A DNA stretch of 64,000 nucleotides from Triops longicaudatus (GCA_022885665.1 JAGQDJ010000081.1:186001-250000); one strand, 5' to 3'; positions 1 through 13,099 are shown, counted from the stretch's first letter. Translations and numbers: made by a program. The notes: generated by a model not told the origin, from the letters alone.

Positions 1-572
1 CCCTTTCGAAGGACTTCGTCCTACCGATTGGCAAGGCTAAGATCGAAAGACAGGGTTCGTATGATTTATTTTTCTACAGGTCATAATTTGGAGGTCATAA
101 TTTCTTTTGTATTTTTCATGCACTAGGAAAAAATGTCACGTTGATTGCTCACTCGAGAGCTGTAGCAACTAGCTTGGAAGCCGCCAAGGAATTGGCTGCC
201 GCTGGAATCGATTGCGAAGTTATCAACTTGCGCTCTTTGCGTCCATTGGACATTGAAACCATTACGACTTCTATTATGAAGACGAACCATTTGGTTACCG
301 TGGAACACGGTTGGCCTCAGTCGGGTGTAGGTTCCGATATCATCGCCCGTATTGCAGAAAGTAATGCCGACACACGAAACCTTTTCCTGAATAAACTTGC
401 CTTTAACTCGATTTCTTCCGTAGGCCCGGCATTCTTTTACTTGGATGCACCCGTAGCCCGAGTCCATGGCGTCGATATCCCCATGCCATACGCCAAATCT
501 TTGGAAGAAGCAGCTTTGCCACAGCCCAGGGACGTTGTTAGAACTGTAAAGAAATTATTAAATGTTAAATAA
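1..572 (+). CDS. PDHB: Pyruvate dehydrogenase E1 subunit beta, 3' part of the gene
   Basis: This is the C-terminal part of the beta subunit of mitochondrial pyruvate dehydrogenase E1, which with the alpha subunit decarboxylates pyruvate in the matrix. The gene is cut by the left window edge. Exons are 1-54, 127-360 and 424-572, with the stop TAA at 570-572. The first exon reads [17 protein letters not shown], followed by the transketolase C-terminal domain with [24 protein letters not shown] and [14 protein letters not shown], all close to animal PDHB. An unspliced reading of 127-572 contains a 21-codon insert that no PDHB has. It is bounded by GTAATG and TTCCGTAG and is best read as a 63-base intron (361-423); splicing gives [13 protein letters not shown], which matches the family. 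Identification is very secure; the amino-terminal part lies outside the window. Confidence 0.96.
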
Positions 573-756
573 GAAAGCACAAAATTGCCAGCCGTTAGTG
601 TGATGGCCGCCATCAAGCAATCTCCCCCGCAATGGAAAAAAGCCGATAGACAACTAGTACTTCTTCGATCGGTCTGTGGTGTAAAGGTTTTCAGCGTAGC
701 TTTCATCGTTTGCGTATTAGGGGAAAAGAAATAATAACCCAGTCGTAAGCGTAAAA

Positions 757-777
757 AATAAAGCGATTGTCAATAAA
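757..777 (+). promoter_or_regulatory. Candidate PDHB polyadenylation signals
   Basis: Two AATAAA hexamers (757-762 and 772-777) lie about 190 to 200 bases downstream of the PDHB stop codon, in AT-rich sequence. They are the nearest canonical poly(A) signals on this strand. Confidence 0.5.
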
Positions 778-1686
778 TAAAAATGTTAACCAATATGTTG
801 GGCTTATACAAAAAATTTATGGTAGCAGTTCATTTTTCCATAAGCCTACCTTCCGTATAGGCGTTTCGTATAAATGAAGTTCTTTTAAAATTCGTGATTT
901 CTTGCTTATTCTTCATGTTCCTGTTTTGATGCGACTACTTTACTCAACACATCGTTTGACAGTCAAAACCCACTAAATTACAAATGGTCAGTTGTTAATA
1001 TAAATACTTCAGCTAAGCTGGGCAAAAGTCAATTAATTTGTTCAGATTTTAACTAAAGTTTAATTCATTGAATTTAAATTGTTCGTTGCTTACAAAAGGT
1101 TACTCAGTTACCCTGACTTATAAACCGGTTAAATGTCAAGAAAGTGACTATATTAAATTATTATTTTTTTTCTAAAATAGAACTTCGGAATGTTTACTTA
1201 GTTTCGAAGCTCATAGTTTCATGTAGTAATAAAACACATGGGTTTAGAACAATTTTCCTCTATTGTGGCCCAAGTATACACATCTTACAGGATTTTTTAT
1301 AATAAAGGATCGGGATCATTGCCCCCTCCGTGGAGGGTAGGTTTGTTACAGAAGCTAATAGTTCGAGGCGAACAAAGTTACACAAACTCAGGACAAGGGT
1401 ACACGGGAACACCACATTACGGTCATCCAAAATTTTAAAAATTTCAGACATGTCACATAGGCTATAGTAGATCGATATCAACGCAAAAGGTCGGTATCTA
1501 GGACAAGGAACCTCGCAATTAGTGGGAAAATCGGAGCATTTCACATTCGAACAGGGCTTAGAAAACTGCAGAATTGAAATTTCGAGTAACTGCAGGTAAA
1601 AGGTTCGTGATCAAGTCAATCATTTAATTACATAATGACGAGCCCTGGACCTAATTAATAGAAAGAGAACTGATACAAAACGAAAA

Positions 1687-1915
1687 GTTTCTTGTTAGTG
1701 TGAATTAACTTGGATTTCAACGTTGCACGTTCCCTTCAGTTAAAGATGCATACTAAAACACAAAGGTGTTTCCATTTCATAACTCTCTTTTCACAGAGTC
1801 GCAAAACTAGATAAGTTCCTTGTCGGTGTGACCTAGCCGTGACTAAAAAGCTGTGCGTCGTCTTAGGCTAGCGATTAATACTGAAGTGTAAAGGTGTTTC
1901 CATTCGCACCAGTGT
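1687..1915. repeat. Diverged tandem duplication, period about 128 bases
   Basis: AAAGGTGTTTCCATT occurs at 1762 and again at 1890, and AGTTTCTTGTTAGTGTG at 1687 is matched by AGTTCCTTGTCGGTGTG at 1815. Both pairs are offset by 128 bases. Sequence between the anchors has diverged strongly, so this looks like an old two-copy tandem duplication in non-coding DNA. Confidence 0.5.
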
Positions 1916-3068
1916 ACTTTTTTTTCCTGATTGTTCAGGGCAAATGGACATAATTCTAAGGGTAGTTTCCGGATTCTTGTGCGTAAGGAGAAAGAAATTA
2001 TAGCACTTTTGCTTACGAAAGCAAAATTGTTCTTGAATTTTACAGTTTGTTCCTGTAAACTATAAACAACATTTTAAAACGAACAAGCGAAAACTCTATT
2101 CAGGATTGGAAAAGAGACAAAGGAAGAAAATACGCATCGAAAAAATCGTCAACTCGCGGCCTCACTGTCTACATTTGTTATTACGTAAATATAATTTTTA
2201 TTCACTGATTAGTAGATGAGACCCAGTCTAATTGTAACGTTCAGCGCCTGTTTCACTTTCATTCGTCAAACGAACTAGGCTTTCACATGAATGTGTAAAC
2301 CACCGGTTACAGACCTGCTGTATTTTGCGATTTATTTTCCACAAAGCAAGTAAAACAAAATGAACAAAAGCGAAACAAATATCCAAAAATGAATCGGGGC
2401 GGGTAGAATGTTAAGGAAAACGATTATTACGGGGAGAGATTATTCCAATGCCTCTTTTATTGTGCCGATTTTGTCAAACTTAGATAGTTTCCCCCTACTA
2501 TTTACACTTATACAACTAACTTTCGTTCTTTGGGAGCAAACGGATGGGTCAGTTTGGACAGAGGACTATTCGTACAAAAATTATAACGAATGTACCGCAG
2601 ACATCTTGAAGCTAAAAAATGAAAGTCGCACAATATACACGACGAATCATTTCTACGAAAAATATCGGCGACAAAGAATATATTGTGAAAGTACACATTC
2701 TGAAACAAACATGATTATGGTACTTTCATTGCCCGAATAAGTTTTCTGTTGCTTACCCTGGTCTGTCAAGTTTTACCACCCTAAAATTCTGGAAGAATAT
2801 TTCCAAAAACAGAGCGTACGCCATAGAAAAGTTAGGTAGAAGTTTAACCTCCAGCTCTGTACAGTAATCGTAGAGTGTATAAGAATCCAAGTCCAGATCT
2901 TAATAAGAATGCCATAAAAGCGTTTTTAACGCAAAAGACTTCTGGATTTTAAAAAATTTCGAGAACGATTGATCTTATGTTTAGAAGTTGTCGTACCCAT
3001 ATTTTACATAACTGGTTTAATTAATATTACTTAATATACTCTTAACGTGTAAATACTTAAGCTATAGT

Positions 3069-3125
3069 GCAACCCGCTTATTTGAATAGGTTCGGGACCG
3101 GCTGAACAGTGTTTGAATAGGCGGA
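3069..3125. repeat. Solo transposon-like end related to the 35531 element
   Basis: TAGTGCAACCCGCTTATTTG at about 3066 resembles the outer 14 bases of the element at 35531 and then diverges into TTCGGGACCGGCTGAACAGT. No opposite end is visible, so this is probably a remnant or a relative of that family. Confidence 0.35.
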
Positions 3126-5035
3126 GTCTTAAAAAATACAGAGCTCAATTGTAATTAAATGAGTTTAAACGCGACCGTCAATTTTTCATCTAATTGTGAG
3201 GAGTAACCGCTACTCATTTGGAAACCAATGCATTTTATGTATTATGCTGCGAATTGTAAGTTAATTCTTGATAAGGTACATTAAGAAATATAATTTATAA
3301 AAATAAAAATGGGCGTCTACAAGTTTTTAATTTAAGAGAGAAACAATAAATTTGCGATTGCCTGGACACAGGGCTAATGAATAGTCCACACTGCGATGTC
3401 TTTTTATTGGTGTAATAACCATTGGCCCCAATTAGCTACGAGTTTCCGTTCACTAGGGCCATTAAGCTAGGTTTAGCGTACCATTCTAAAATTCCTGACC
3501 ACGCCCCTGAACCTAGACGAGACTAATATAAATAAACTTAACCTTAACTAAGTTAACCGAGCCTAAATGAAAATAAGTACTCGAATATTCAATAAGTATT
3601 AAATACATTAAGTTGTCGATTAGCGCTTACGTTTTTCAATTAAAACAGCTATATATAAATCGGCAAAATGCCTGAGAATTCACGCAAAAGGTTTTCCATC
3701 ACAGCCGCAGGTCCTACTGTGCCCCATTGTTCCTATATAAAAAAAGAAACAAGATTTTCCTTTATAAAAACACAAAATTTTCTTGCGTGCTTAATAATCG
3801 AACTAGAAGTCAAAGATTTCGAAGAAGACAGTCGATTAATCGAATTAATTTTGTTTTAGCATTTGCAGCCCCAGGGGAAACGCAAATGTGGGCTACAATG
3901 CTTAGAAAATAAAAAGGAAACCATTGATGTTTCATTTGACGTGTATCGAGTCATGTATACAACCGTTTAAGACTCGGCGACTTGGCTCAAAAATAGCATT
4001 TTCGCGAAAGTAACAAAAATTATAACATTTGAACAAAACGTTTTTTGTGGCAGTAAAAATCATAGTCATGTCACAAACTGACTGCGTATTCTTATTAAGA
4101 GTTGCATGTGGAACGGTTGAGAATTAATCAAGATATTCAATCATATCTAACTTCGCTACCTTTTTTTAAGAAAAAGGGTGACATGTTTTCGCCCGTTGCG
4201 TCCACTATAGGTGACTCAAAATTTGTACCAAATATTTTGAGCTCACCGAATGCTACTGAACAGTCTGTGAAAAGCTCGGACACCATAGTCCCGTAGTTAT
4301 TTTTGCAGAAGACCTAGAAATCCCAGGACACTCATCGAAACGATAGTAATAGCCGATTTTGGTTTCAGTTTTCCGCATATTTATACAGCTTTTCTCAACG
4401 TATATCATGTTTCGGCGTAGGTGAAGCTAGAATGCTCCAGTATTGCATGGGACTGCAACTGCAAACTTTTGTTACGTACGCTTAACGAATCATTAGAAAT
4501 TCGATAGTAAATTTTCGTATGGGAAAACGCATGTTAAACACGACGTTAGTTTTGACCCACAGGGTTATACGGTAGTAATAAACGAGGGCCTCCTGGTCTG
4601 AAGGCTAGTTTAACCTTATTTTAAGTTTTAAAGAAGCACACAATGACTTGGCAGATAGCAGAGATAAATCTCCTTCTAGTGGTTGTACATTCAAATGCTA
4701 ATTAAGTTCTTGGTACGAGTAAAAACTAACAAAGCGCGAAACGTTATTATTGACTCGAGTCTCCTCTATGAACACGTTTAGAAGAAGTGATACCGGTCGT
4801 TTTACCTGTTTTTATCTTGAAATTGCTCTTGATTTATCATAGTCTTTAATTTTCAAACTACCCTGAGTGGGTGACTATTTTTTAGATCTATGTGTCCGAT
4901 GGGTCATAAATACCGGTTAGTGCAATAAACCGATATGGCACAAATCGACCTCTTTCTCGATCGAATTAAACGACGTAAAATCGAATCCTAACGAAGTTTT
5001 AATGGCTATTCGAAATGCAGTTTGGTGGGTACAGC

Positions 5036-5193
5036 CAGGGGCGCAGCGAAGGGGGGGTCCCGGGCGCCCCCCGAAATTATTTTCTTGTGTGCAAGTAAGC
5101 TCAGTGGCAGCATCAAGAAAAAGTTGTCCCCCNNNNNNNNNNNNNNNNNNNCCCCCCCCCCCCCCCCCGAAAAAATTCCTGGCTGCGCCCCTG
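5036..5193. mobile_element. hAT-like non-autonomous element containing an assembly gap
   Basis: The element begins CAGGGGCGCAGC and ends GCTGCGCCCCTG, an inverted terminal repeat. It is flanked by near-identical 8-base direct repeats, GGTACAGC (5028-5035) and GGTATAGC (5194-5201). The 8-base duplication and the CAGGGGCG end are typical of hAT transposons. The interior is G/C-homopolymer rich and broken by 19 N (5133-5151), so its true length is unknown. It has no coding capacity; open frames read through it on both strands are artefacts of the Ns and the C tract. Confidence 0.75.
5133..5151. other. Assembly gap of 19 N within a poly-C tract
   Basis: A run of 19 N adjoins a long C homopolymer (5152-5168). 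The gap probably reflects failure to sequence or assemble the homopolymer, so its size is not reliable. Confidence 0.95.
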
Positions 5194-5485
5194 GGTATAG
5201 CTGTTCCCTAACCACGTGAACGGTATTTGGGATAATGTTTTATACATTTACCCGCTTGGTGTCGCGACGCGTAAAATAGAGATATACCCATTAAGAGTTA
5301 GCCTCCACTAACAGAAATGCCCTATTCAAAGTGGGCGCTAAGATTTCCCGCCACATGTCCTGGGAATAACAATGTTGTGGTGTGTTTTACCCATTTTGAA
5401 CAAATCTTAATGAGTCTATTTCGTTCAAATAGTAACACACAATAAATCACACGTGTTCCAGGCAGTGCCTTGCCCAGTTCGAAAA

Positions 5486-8400
5486 ATGTCTTCCGTATCA
5501 CTTGAACGAATCTTGGATCGCTTTGCAGAATGCGTCGAGAAATTAAATCTGAAAGCTCTAGACGAAGAATGGGTTAACGGAGTCTGGGATGAAGAATTCC
5601 TTCGAATTGAAGAACTACCTGTGCTATACGAGTCTTTCTTGAGCAATTTTTGTCCTCTACAAACACTAAGTGAAATTCAGTCAGTTGCCTTATCGTGGAT
5701 TTCATTGACAAAAGCTGGTCATGAACGAACTGCTCATACCAGCCAGCAAGAAAACTCAGCGGTGAGTGAAAATAGTTCTGAGCGCAGGATTTGGACCGTG
5801 CCGATGATGAATCAGAACGGAAGCTGGAAATCATTTTTAGCCCTGCTGGCTTATTTGCTCCGCAAGGGAAAAAAGCTGTCTCCTAGGCAATCTGAAATCA
5901 ACACCTCCCTGCAGGCTGCTTCTCTGTACTGTGTACTCGTCAGTGTACCAGGCAGTACGGCCTTCAGCGTCTTCCATCCTATTCTGTATCAAAAAGCCAT
6001 CAGCTTGTTACAGTTGGCTGAAAAAGTTAAACCGATAAAAAACAAAACGGCAACGAAACAGCAAAAGAATAGTGGACAACAAGAGAACAAAAGCACAAGA
6101 AAGCAGGCGTCTTCGCAAGGACCCCGTGGTACTCCTGGAAGTGATGACGACGAAGCTGACGACGACTACGAAAATGACCAAGTTGTGGTAATGTCTGCTA
6201 CGGATGTTCGTAATTTATTCAACAAGCTGAACGAGCTCCTCAACTCCGTTGCCATCGTTGCCAGTGAATTTTGCTTTAGGTCACACAGGGAATCGCTGGA
6301 ACAAACGATTAAACACCTTTGTCATGTCGTAAGCTTAGAAACGAGCCGTGATATCGTTTTATCTGTCGAACTATCCGCATTCAAGAGTCTGGCATCCAAC
6401 GCCTACGCATGCCTCATCATCCTGAGTCAAGGACCCAAAATCCCTCTCGACGTCTGCATCAGTCTCGTGTTCAAGAATTTAATACCTACTATTCTAGGCA
6501 TACACAAAGAAGCAGGGAAACTGGCCCCGAGAGAATGCTTGGCTTTACGGGATCACAATGTCAGCTTCATTACTTTTTTCGTCAGTATCGTTGGTAAAGC
6601 TGCGTACTGCCATGTCGTCCGTTTAATCCAGTACTTGTGCACGCATGCCCCTGATCGGGCCGAGTACCGAGATCGTTCCAGTCAATCCGTGGTAATGATC
6701 ATGCGAGAGTTGCCTCCCGAGGTGTACCACCGTATCATTAATTGGCTGCTGCTGTTGGCTCACCACGAGCAAGCCCGGTACAGGCTCATTGCCCTCGAAG
6801 TTGTTTCTCGTCTTTTGCATGAAGACGAACGAGAAATGGAAGGCAGTAATGATGATGTCCAAGGGGCCATCGAAAATCTTGCTCCGGCAGAACAGGAAGC
6901 CAAGGCTGCTGGCGAGCGACAGGAACCAATTCCCCATGATAATGGTGAAATTCCAAACAGAGATGTGGTAAATGAAATGTCTTCCTTATCCTTCCCTGAC
7001 AACGTTAGAACTTCGCCTATGCGGACGAGCGAAGTATCAGACACGTATCCAACCTTACTTCCAGCTCCTAAGCAAACCCAAGCATGCGGCAATTCTAATT
7101 GGAAAAAAAAAATTAATAACACAATTTTGATAGGAACTAAACGAAAATGCCGTTTGGGCCTCGTCAGAAAGGGACTCTAATAAAAGAGAAGTCCCGGAGA
7201 CAGAAAACAGCAACCATCTTGCTGAAAACGATGGAAAAGTTGACGCCGTCAGTGTTCGCTGCCTGATAGCTTTGCTTTACTCCAGTTCACACGATACCAG
7301 CGCTCAAGTCAGAGCTAAAGCTTTAACCACATTAGCAGAGTGCGCCAAGACAGACACGGACGCTGTTAAAGCTGTCTTTCTAGAAATCGTTAATATGGCT
7401 GTAGATTCTGCCAGTCAGGTAACCTTAACTTTTTCTTTCCTTTTGTGGAACTTTAAGGTTTAGTCTTGATTGTTTCCTTCATTTGTTTATCATTTAATAA
7501 ATTTGCGTTTAAAAGATTATCACTTTGAAAATAAATGTAAAAAATGTGTATTAAATTTCACTGTTGCATTTACTTATAATTTGTGGCTGTGCATAAAAAA
7601 AAACACAATTAAACGTGTTTTTAAAATAAGAATAATGTTAAAGTTCGATTTATTTCATGGTCAGTTTGATATTATTTAAAAACTTTTTGTTACTGTTTAA
7701 TGTGTTTCAAAAATATTATTCTATTACTAATCTTATGATCTTGTGTATTTCTTTACGTGAACGTCGTCACCTTAGGAGCCTATACGTATCACTCGTGCTG
7801 TCCAAGAAGGAAATTTTCACAAAGCGAAAGTTTTACCATCCTCAGCAGCTCTCTTAAATCTGGTGCGCATGCGAGCTTTGGATGATCGTGTCGTGGTCCG
7901 TAAAGCAGCTTTGAGCCTACTTGCCAGTATGCTGAGCCTTGACGAGCAGTTAGTAACCAAAGAATCGTTACAGGTTAGATTTTTGTTCACGAAATTTTGA
8001 TATTGCAACACTTTCTTTTACTTAGGCTTTAACAAGTCGTGCGAAAGACTCGGCGTTACTCATTCGGAAGTTCACTCTGGAGCGTATTACGGATTTGGTA
8101 ACGCTGTATCCGCAGAATAGCTTAGTCTGCGAGGAATGGGTTGCAACGGTCATCCCGCAAGTTTTCGATCCCGAAACTCGCGTTGTCGAAACCGTAGCGC
8201 TACTCGCTCAACGCGTCATTTTGGATAACATTCCCCATCGACAAATGTCCGTGTTGCAGAGCAACGTTCTGGCTTGGCGAATTCTGGCAATAATCGTTAA
8301 ACTAGGATACGAGAAGTTTTTCTCGAACGTCTGCCAATTGTGGATAAAAGACAAAATTATCGAGTAAGTTCTTATACTGTTGTATAAAGCTCTTCCTTTT

Positions 8401-11316
8401 GTAAATATATTAAATCGTACCAAATACTAAGTCACTAAACTGTTTTTATTTAAATTTCTAGCAAGCAATTAATGTGGGCCTTGCGTTCCTACGTCAGCTC
8501 CAGTAATGATGAAAACGTTTGGTGTTTCATGGCCCTGATAGCTCATCACGTACCGTTGCAAGATTGCAAATTTGCTATTGACTATTTCCGAGAAAGCATT
8601 GACTCGCAGAACCATGTGAGTTGCTTTTCGACAAATCGTCAGTGTATCTAAATATAATTGATTCAAACGTAGGCAAACGCCGAGGCACTGCAAAAGTTAC
8701 TAAGTGTCGTCACGTCTTCCATAAAAGCCATGAAATCGCAAGAAAGCGCCACATTTGCAGAGTACTTACAAAACCGCTTTTGCGCCTTTAAAATGCCATT
8801 GTCACTGATATCAGCGAGTTGGAAATATCTGGTCACGTACTACCACTTTGTCGCGAAATATGATGAAGTGAAAGCTGCTGCGAGTATTATCGAGTGGACA
8901 GATCCCTTGATCGAAACTTGCGAGAAATTTTTTAGTGACGTGGTGTTTAAGAACACTGCCACTGAAAGCGACATTTGCAAAGATAAACTCTTGCGGCATT
9001 TATTAACATTGGGCTGCTGTGCAGTGGGAAATCCACAGAAAATTACCAAGCGTATTTTTCTTATTTTGCAAGAAATTGTATTCGCTCCTCTCATGGATGC
9101 CAACAACGGTGAGCTACCTTTGACCCAACCCGAAAGCCAAACACCGGTCCATCACCGGGTGCTACCACCCGTAGTACAAGCCATAGCTGTATGTACACTA
9201 GGTAAATTGTGCTTGGATCATGAACAAGTGGCTGGCAGGATGATTCCGGCATTTGGACAGCTCTTAGAAAAGACACCTCACTTAGCCATCCGCAGTAATG
9301 TAGTAGTTGCCTTATGCGACATGATTCAGAGGTAAATTTTCTCATATATTTTTCACAGTGATCCACTGGAATTGACATTCACTGTCTCGCGTAACTAGAT
9401 ATGCTACCAAAGTAGACCCGGTCTTACCACAGATGACAGCATGCTTGAAAAATCCGGACGTAACGGTCCGACGAAACCTGCTAACTTACTTGATAGATTT
9501 GCTGCAGGAAGATTATCTGAAGCTGAAAGGAACGTTTTTCTTTCGTGTGTTGCAAATGGTAAACCCTCTTAAACTACGTACGGTAGACTGTTCATAATAT
9601 GCAACTTACACTAGATAAGTCAATTCTTGTATACAAGGTCTGTTGCACAACGTAATGACGGGTACATGTGAGTAGGTAGCGGATGACGACGCAGTTGTGA
9701 GCAGTTTAGCTCAGTTCTTCATAACGCAACGCTTGCTGAAGAAACAGGCCAACATTCTCCAGATCCACTTTGTTGAGTGCTTCTTTCACTTTAATGGATA
9801 TGAAGTAAGAAAAAGTTGTGCATTTGACTGTTCATAGGTATTTAACAATTCCTGGTTTTTGTGAAAGGGCCACGCTACGTACAACAAGTTTCCGCTCTCC
9901 GACCGTGAAAAGCGTCTTTTTGCCATTGATGGAAGTAAAAATACGCCTATGAGACTGCGTTTGTACTATTTTATGTTGAAAAATATGGATGACGTGCAGC
10001 GTTTTACCGTCGCATTTAAACTGTGCAAGGACATTCTAAGTATGCGTAATACTTATGCAATAGAATTCGTCCTCAACGATTTTTGTTGATACAGACGATG
10101 TTGCTACGGGTGTCATCTTGCTGTCTAATCCTAGAGCAGTGTCACTTCTGCAAGATGCGTTGACTGTTTTGGCCTCCGAAAACATTAAGATGAGTTCTTT
10201 GCGAGCTCGAAGTGTAGACGAACCTGCCGATATGGAAGAAGTAGTTGGCGCTGTTATTAATACTGCTAAGAAGAACGTACTATCTAATGTAAGTTAACAA
10301 AGTTCTTTCTCGTAAATTTCCGGTTTTACCTTTAATGCGTTTTCACATCCATTGTTGCAAAGGTTGTACGGAAGAACACGATCGAAAATACTGTTCCTAT
10401 CATTATCTTACTCAAACGCAAGTTGGAGGAAGCGAAATCACCACTGCTAGGTAGCTTTATGGATTACATGAAAGAAGTCATGAAAGATTACAAGAACGAA
10501 GTAAGATTGGCTTGACCTGTTTTTTTTTTATTTATTTTTTAATTTCAGGTCCACTCTAATTTGAAACACTTTTAGGTAAAAGAGGTGTTAGCTGCCGACA
10601 AGCAGCTCGCAACTGAAATTGAGTACGATCTGAAAAGATACGAAGAAGAAAAACGCGAAAGAGAGGAGCACCAGCGCTGTAGAACGCCTGACCTTTTTGA
10701 AGGCGGGAGCAATGAAGCTGTAGACGGAAACCAGCCTCCTCTAGCAGCGGAGAACATTGCAGTACCACCCGCAGTCCAAAAAGTATTACAACGATCGAGA
10801 CATTCCTTAGCAAGGCCAATTCTCGGGATACAAGTGCAGCCGCCAAGCCAGGAATCCGTGAACTTTGACAATTTGCCCGAATTGGAATCGAGTGGGGCAC
10901 CTCCTGGAATACCCCTTACTCCACAGCAAGCACAACCGGAAGCATCCAAAAGACCTAAGAGCCTTATGCATTTGGTGAGTACGCCGTTAAGGCCTGGTAC
11001 TCCGAGTGGTCAAGTTGATTTTGACCTTACGGCTGATCTCAGCGCCATTCCGCTAAGAACGTATACGAAACGGATTGAAGTTCTGCCACCGGACGCGCAG
11101 TCACCCGTCGCACGTGCTTTGATTCATTTTCAACACCCGGGAGAGCTTGTCGAACAACCTTCCGAAACCCAAATCAGGCGCTCCGGTCGACGTGCCAGAA
11201 GACGCATACAAGGCACAGCAACTGTTCCACGTATGGATGAACAAACCCCGTCACTCCAAACGTCTCCGGTGCGATCATCTCTCCTCAGTGGGAGATCTGA
11301 CGAAAATCCCACTTAG
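5486..11316 (+). CDS. NCAPD3: Condensin-II complex subunit D3
   Basis: This is the HEAT-repeat subunit CAP-D3 of condensin II, which acts in the nucleus to compact mitotic chromosomes. Exons: 5486-7033, 7134-7418, 7776-7973, 8026-8363, 8462-8615, 8673-9331, 9399-9558, 9676-9804, 9868-10039, 10095-10288, 10363-10500 and 10576-11316, giving about 1,571 residues against about 1,500 in human. Phases agree at every junction. Diagnostic stretches include IHFVECFFHFNGYE, SDREKRLFAIDG, KNEVKEVLAADKQLATEIEY and the HEAT segment VRKAALSLLASML. The N-terminal part has an acidic linker (GSDDDEADDDYEND). The C-terminal tail from about residue 1,350 is Pro/Ser/Arg rich, as in other CAP-D3 proteins. ATG 5486 is the first ATG of the frame. 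The 3' end of exon 1 is uncertain: GTAAAT at 6968 would also keep phase. It converges with RRP9, with 134 bases between the stops. Confidence 0.95.
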
Positions 11317-11450
11317 TTCGCGTTGCTTTGCACGTACCCATTACTTAACCATTATACAAATTGTATTATTTTGTATTTATCATCAGCTTTGTGCCAAGAA
11401 ATTAGAAGACAGCTGTTTTCAGAAATCAACGTGTATTTTTAGTCGCTCGC

Positions 11451-13099
11451 TCATCTCTTCTCCAAAGGAAAAATAACTAAAGAGTTTTTCGCCTTCGCAT
11501 CTCGCCACCACCTACCAAGGCGATGTTCTTGACCAACAGCCGCCAACAGGTTCTGGCCATTTGTGGTGAATGACAAACTGTTTACGAAGCCTCGTACCGG
11601 GATCGTGAAGAGCAACGACAAGAAGCGGAAGTTGTCGCCGCACCTCCATACTTTGATTTGTCCATCTGAAGATCCTACTGACAAAAACCAATGTCACGTT
11701 TCCATTACTAATGTGGATACGAAAATTTACCGGAAGCGATAAGATCAGTGTTCGTCAACGCAGCAAGACTACTAATCCAGTTCGCTTGACCGTTTTCAGG
11801 GTTTATTCCATGAGCTTGCTGGACACTAAAGAGTGGCTTCTTCTTCATGGTTCCCCAGAGCGATAAGTTTCTGCGGACAAAAAACTTGTTTGTAACGAAA
11901 TTGTATAGATCTTTTCAAGAAGAGTACCCGTCGTCGCCAGCAGTTATGAAATGTTCTTCGTTGATGAATTTCACACAGTCGGTTGAGCCTTGGTGGCCGT
12001 TGTAAACAAGCTGGGATTCTTCGACCACTTTCCAAATTCGTATAGAATTATCTCGCCCACCGGCAGTTATAGCACGTTCTCGCATTAAGCTGTCAATACC
12101 TGTTATGCGATCTTGATGACCCAACCTGTTGCGAAAAAATAATATAGCTTCCGACTGTACGAATATGTGATTTACAATGTTTCTACGTAAGACATTTCAT
12201 CAAGATTCCATATCTTGACGGATTTATCGAAAGATGCACTGAACAGTTGGTGAGTGTTTTTGCGAAACGCTAAGCCAGAGACAGCGTCACGATGCCCTCG
12301 AAAAGTATGAATTAACTTCATCGTTTCCGGATCCCAAATGTGAATAATTTTATTCATACAACCGGAAGCCTAGAAAATATGTATTATACATTATTACATC
12401 CCAGCAAAACTAATTTCCTTACCAGAAACTTGGAATCTGAGGATATGGCTAACGCCAAAACCGTCATGGTATGGCCTACATGAATGTCATCCGTGCCTTT
12501 TCGTCCGCCCGGAATGACACTAACTTTTTTACCATCCTTTATTGACCCTAATAGTGTGTAACTTACGGCATGGTCTCAATAATTGCATACTATCACTAAA
12601 TTCTTACATTTTACTATACTGCAATCTTTGGAACCTGTAAACGCGTATTTATTGTCGGGTGACACGCACAGGCACGTCAGGGGAAGCTTCTGGTCTTTGC
12701 ATTTGAGGACTTGAACAGCAGTAAGATCGACCTCTTTGTAGAGGTTAGCTACTTGTCTTCTTAATTTGCCAGACTGTTCCAAGGCATCTTCTTTCACACG
12801 CTCAGCTATTATAGACTTATCGAACTGATTCTCCTCTGCTCTTTCCCGTTCTGAAAGACAGACTCTTAGTTGCGTGTTCCACCAGTACAATAGGATATAC
12901 CTTGTCTTTCTATTTCTTCTAAATATTTCTTCGTTAACCGAAGTTTCTTTTCTTGGGCAGTCTCTTCTTCTTCCTCTTCGTCAACAGCTCGGCGGTTGCC
13001 TTTCGGATCGTCGATATACTCTTCATCAGATTCGCTGAAGATCTCTTCGTCTTCTGCAAGCTGTTTTTGTTTCTTTCCAGGTTTAGATTTCCCATTCAT
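11451..13099 (-). CDS. RRP9: U3 snoRNP protein RRP9 (U3-55K), WD40 repeat protein
   Basis: RRP9 is the WD-repeat protein of the U3 small nucleolar RNP, needed for processing of the 18S pre-rRNA in the nucleolus. Exons in transcript order: 13099-12901, 12850-12608, 12547-12423, 12369-12176, 12125-11928, 11870-11731 and 11677-11451, giving 441 residues (human about 475) with all phases consistent. The N-terminus is lysine-rich then acidic (EDEEIFSESDEEYIDD), followed by ETAQEKKLRLTKKYLEEIE. The WD40 blocks include SPDNKYAFTGSKDCSIVKW, FRGHRDAVSGLAFRKNTHQL, ITAGGRDNSIRIWKV and VYNGHQGSTDCV. The end, AVGQEHRLGRWWRDAKAKN, is an RRP9 hallmark. Its six introns are only 50 to 60 bases. Confidence 0.97.

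Larger units (their letters stand above)
573..5485. other. Gene-free interval between PDHB and NCAPD3
   Basis: This 4.9-kb AT-rich interval holds the PDHB 3' UTR and presumably the NCAPD3 promoter. I see no conserved protein or RNA gene. It contains a diverged tandem duplication near 1687-1915, a degraded transposon-like end near 3069 and a small hAT-like element at 5036-5193 with an assembly gap. The open frames present, the longest 110 codons at 2408-2740, resemble no family and lack supporting codon or splice context. Confidence 0.7.

Noticed and set aside
141..572. Uninterrupted 143-codon PDHB frame with a 21-codon insertion
   Set aside because: The insert has GT-AG borders and disrupts a conserved segment; splicing out 361-423 restores the family sequence.
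2408..2740. 110-codon plus-strand frame in the PDHB/NCAPD3 spacer
   Set aside because: AT-biased composition, no recognisable motif, no supporting splice or promoter context, and other frames overlap it.
5002..5219. Open frames of 65 to 69 codons on both strands across the N run
   Set aside because: They depend on unknown bases and a poly-C tract within a transposon-like element.
11147..11476. 109-codon plus-strand frame over the end of NCAPD3
   Set aside because: It is a shadow in another frame of the last NCAPD3 exon and runs into the RRP9 3' end.
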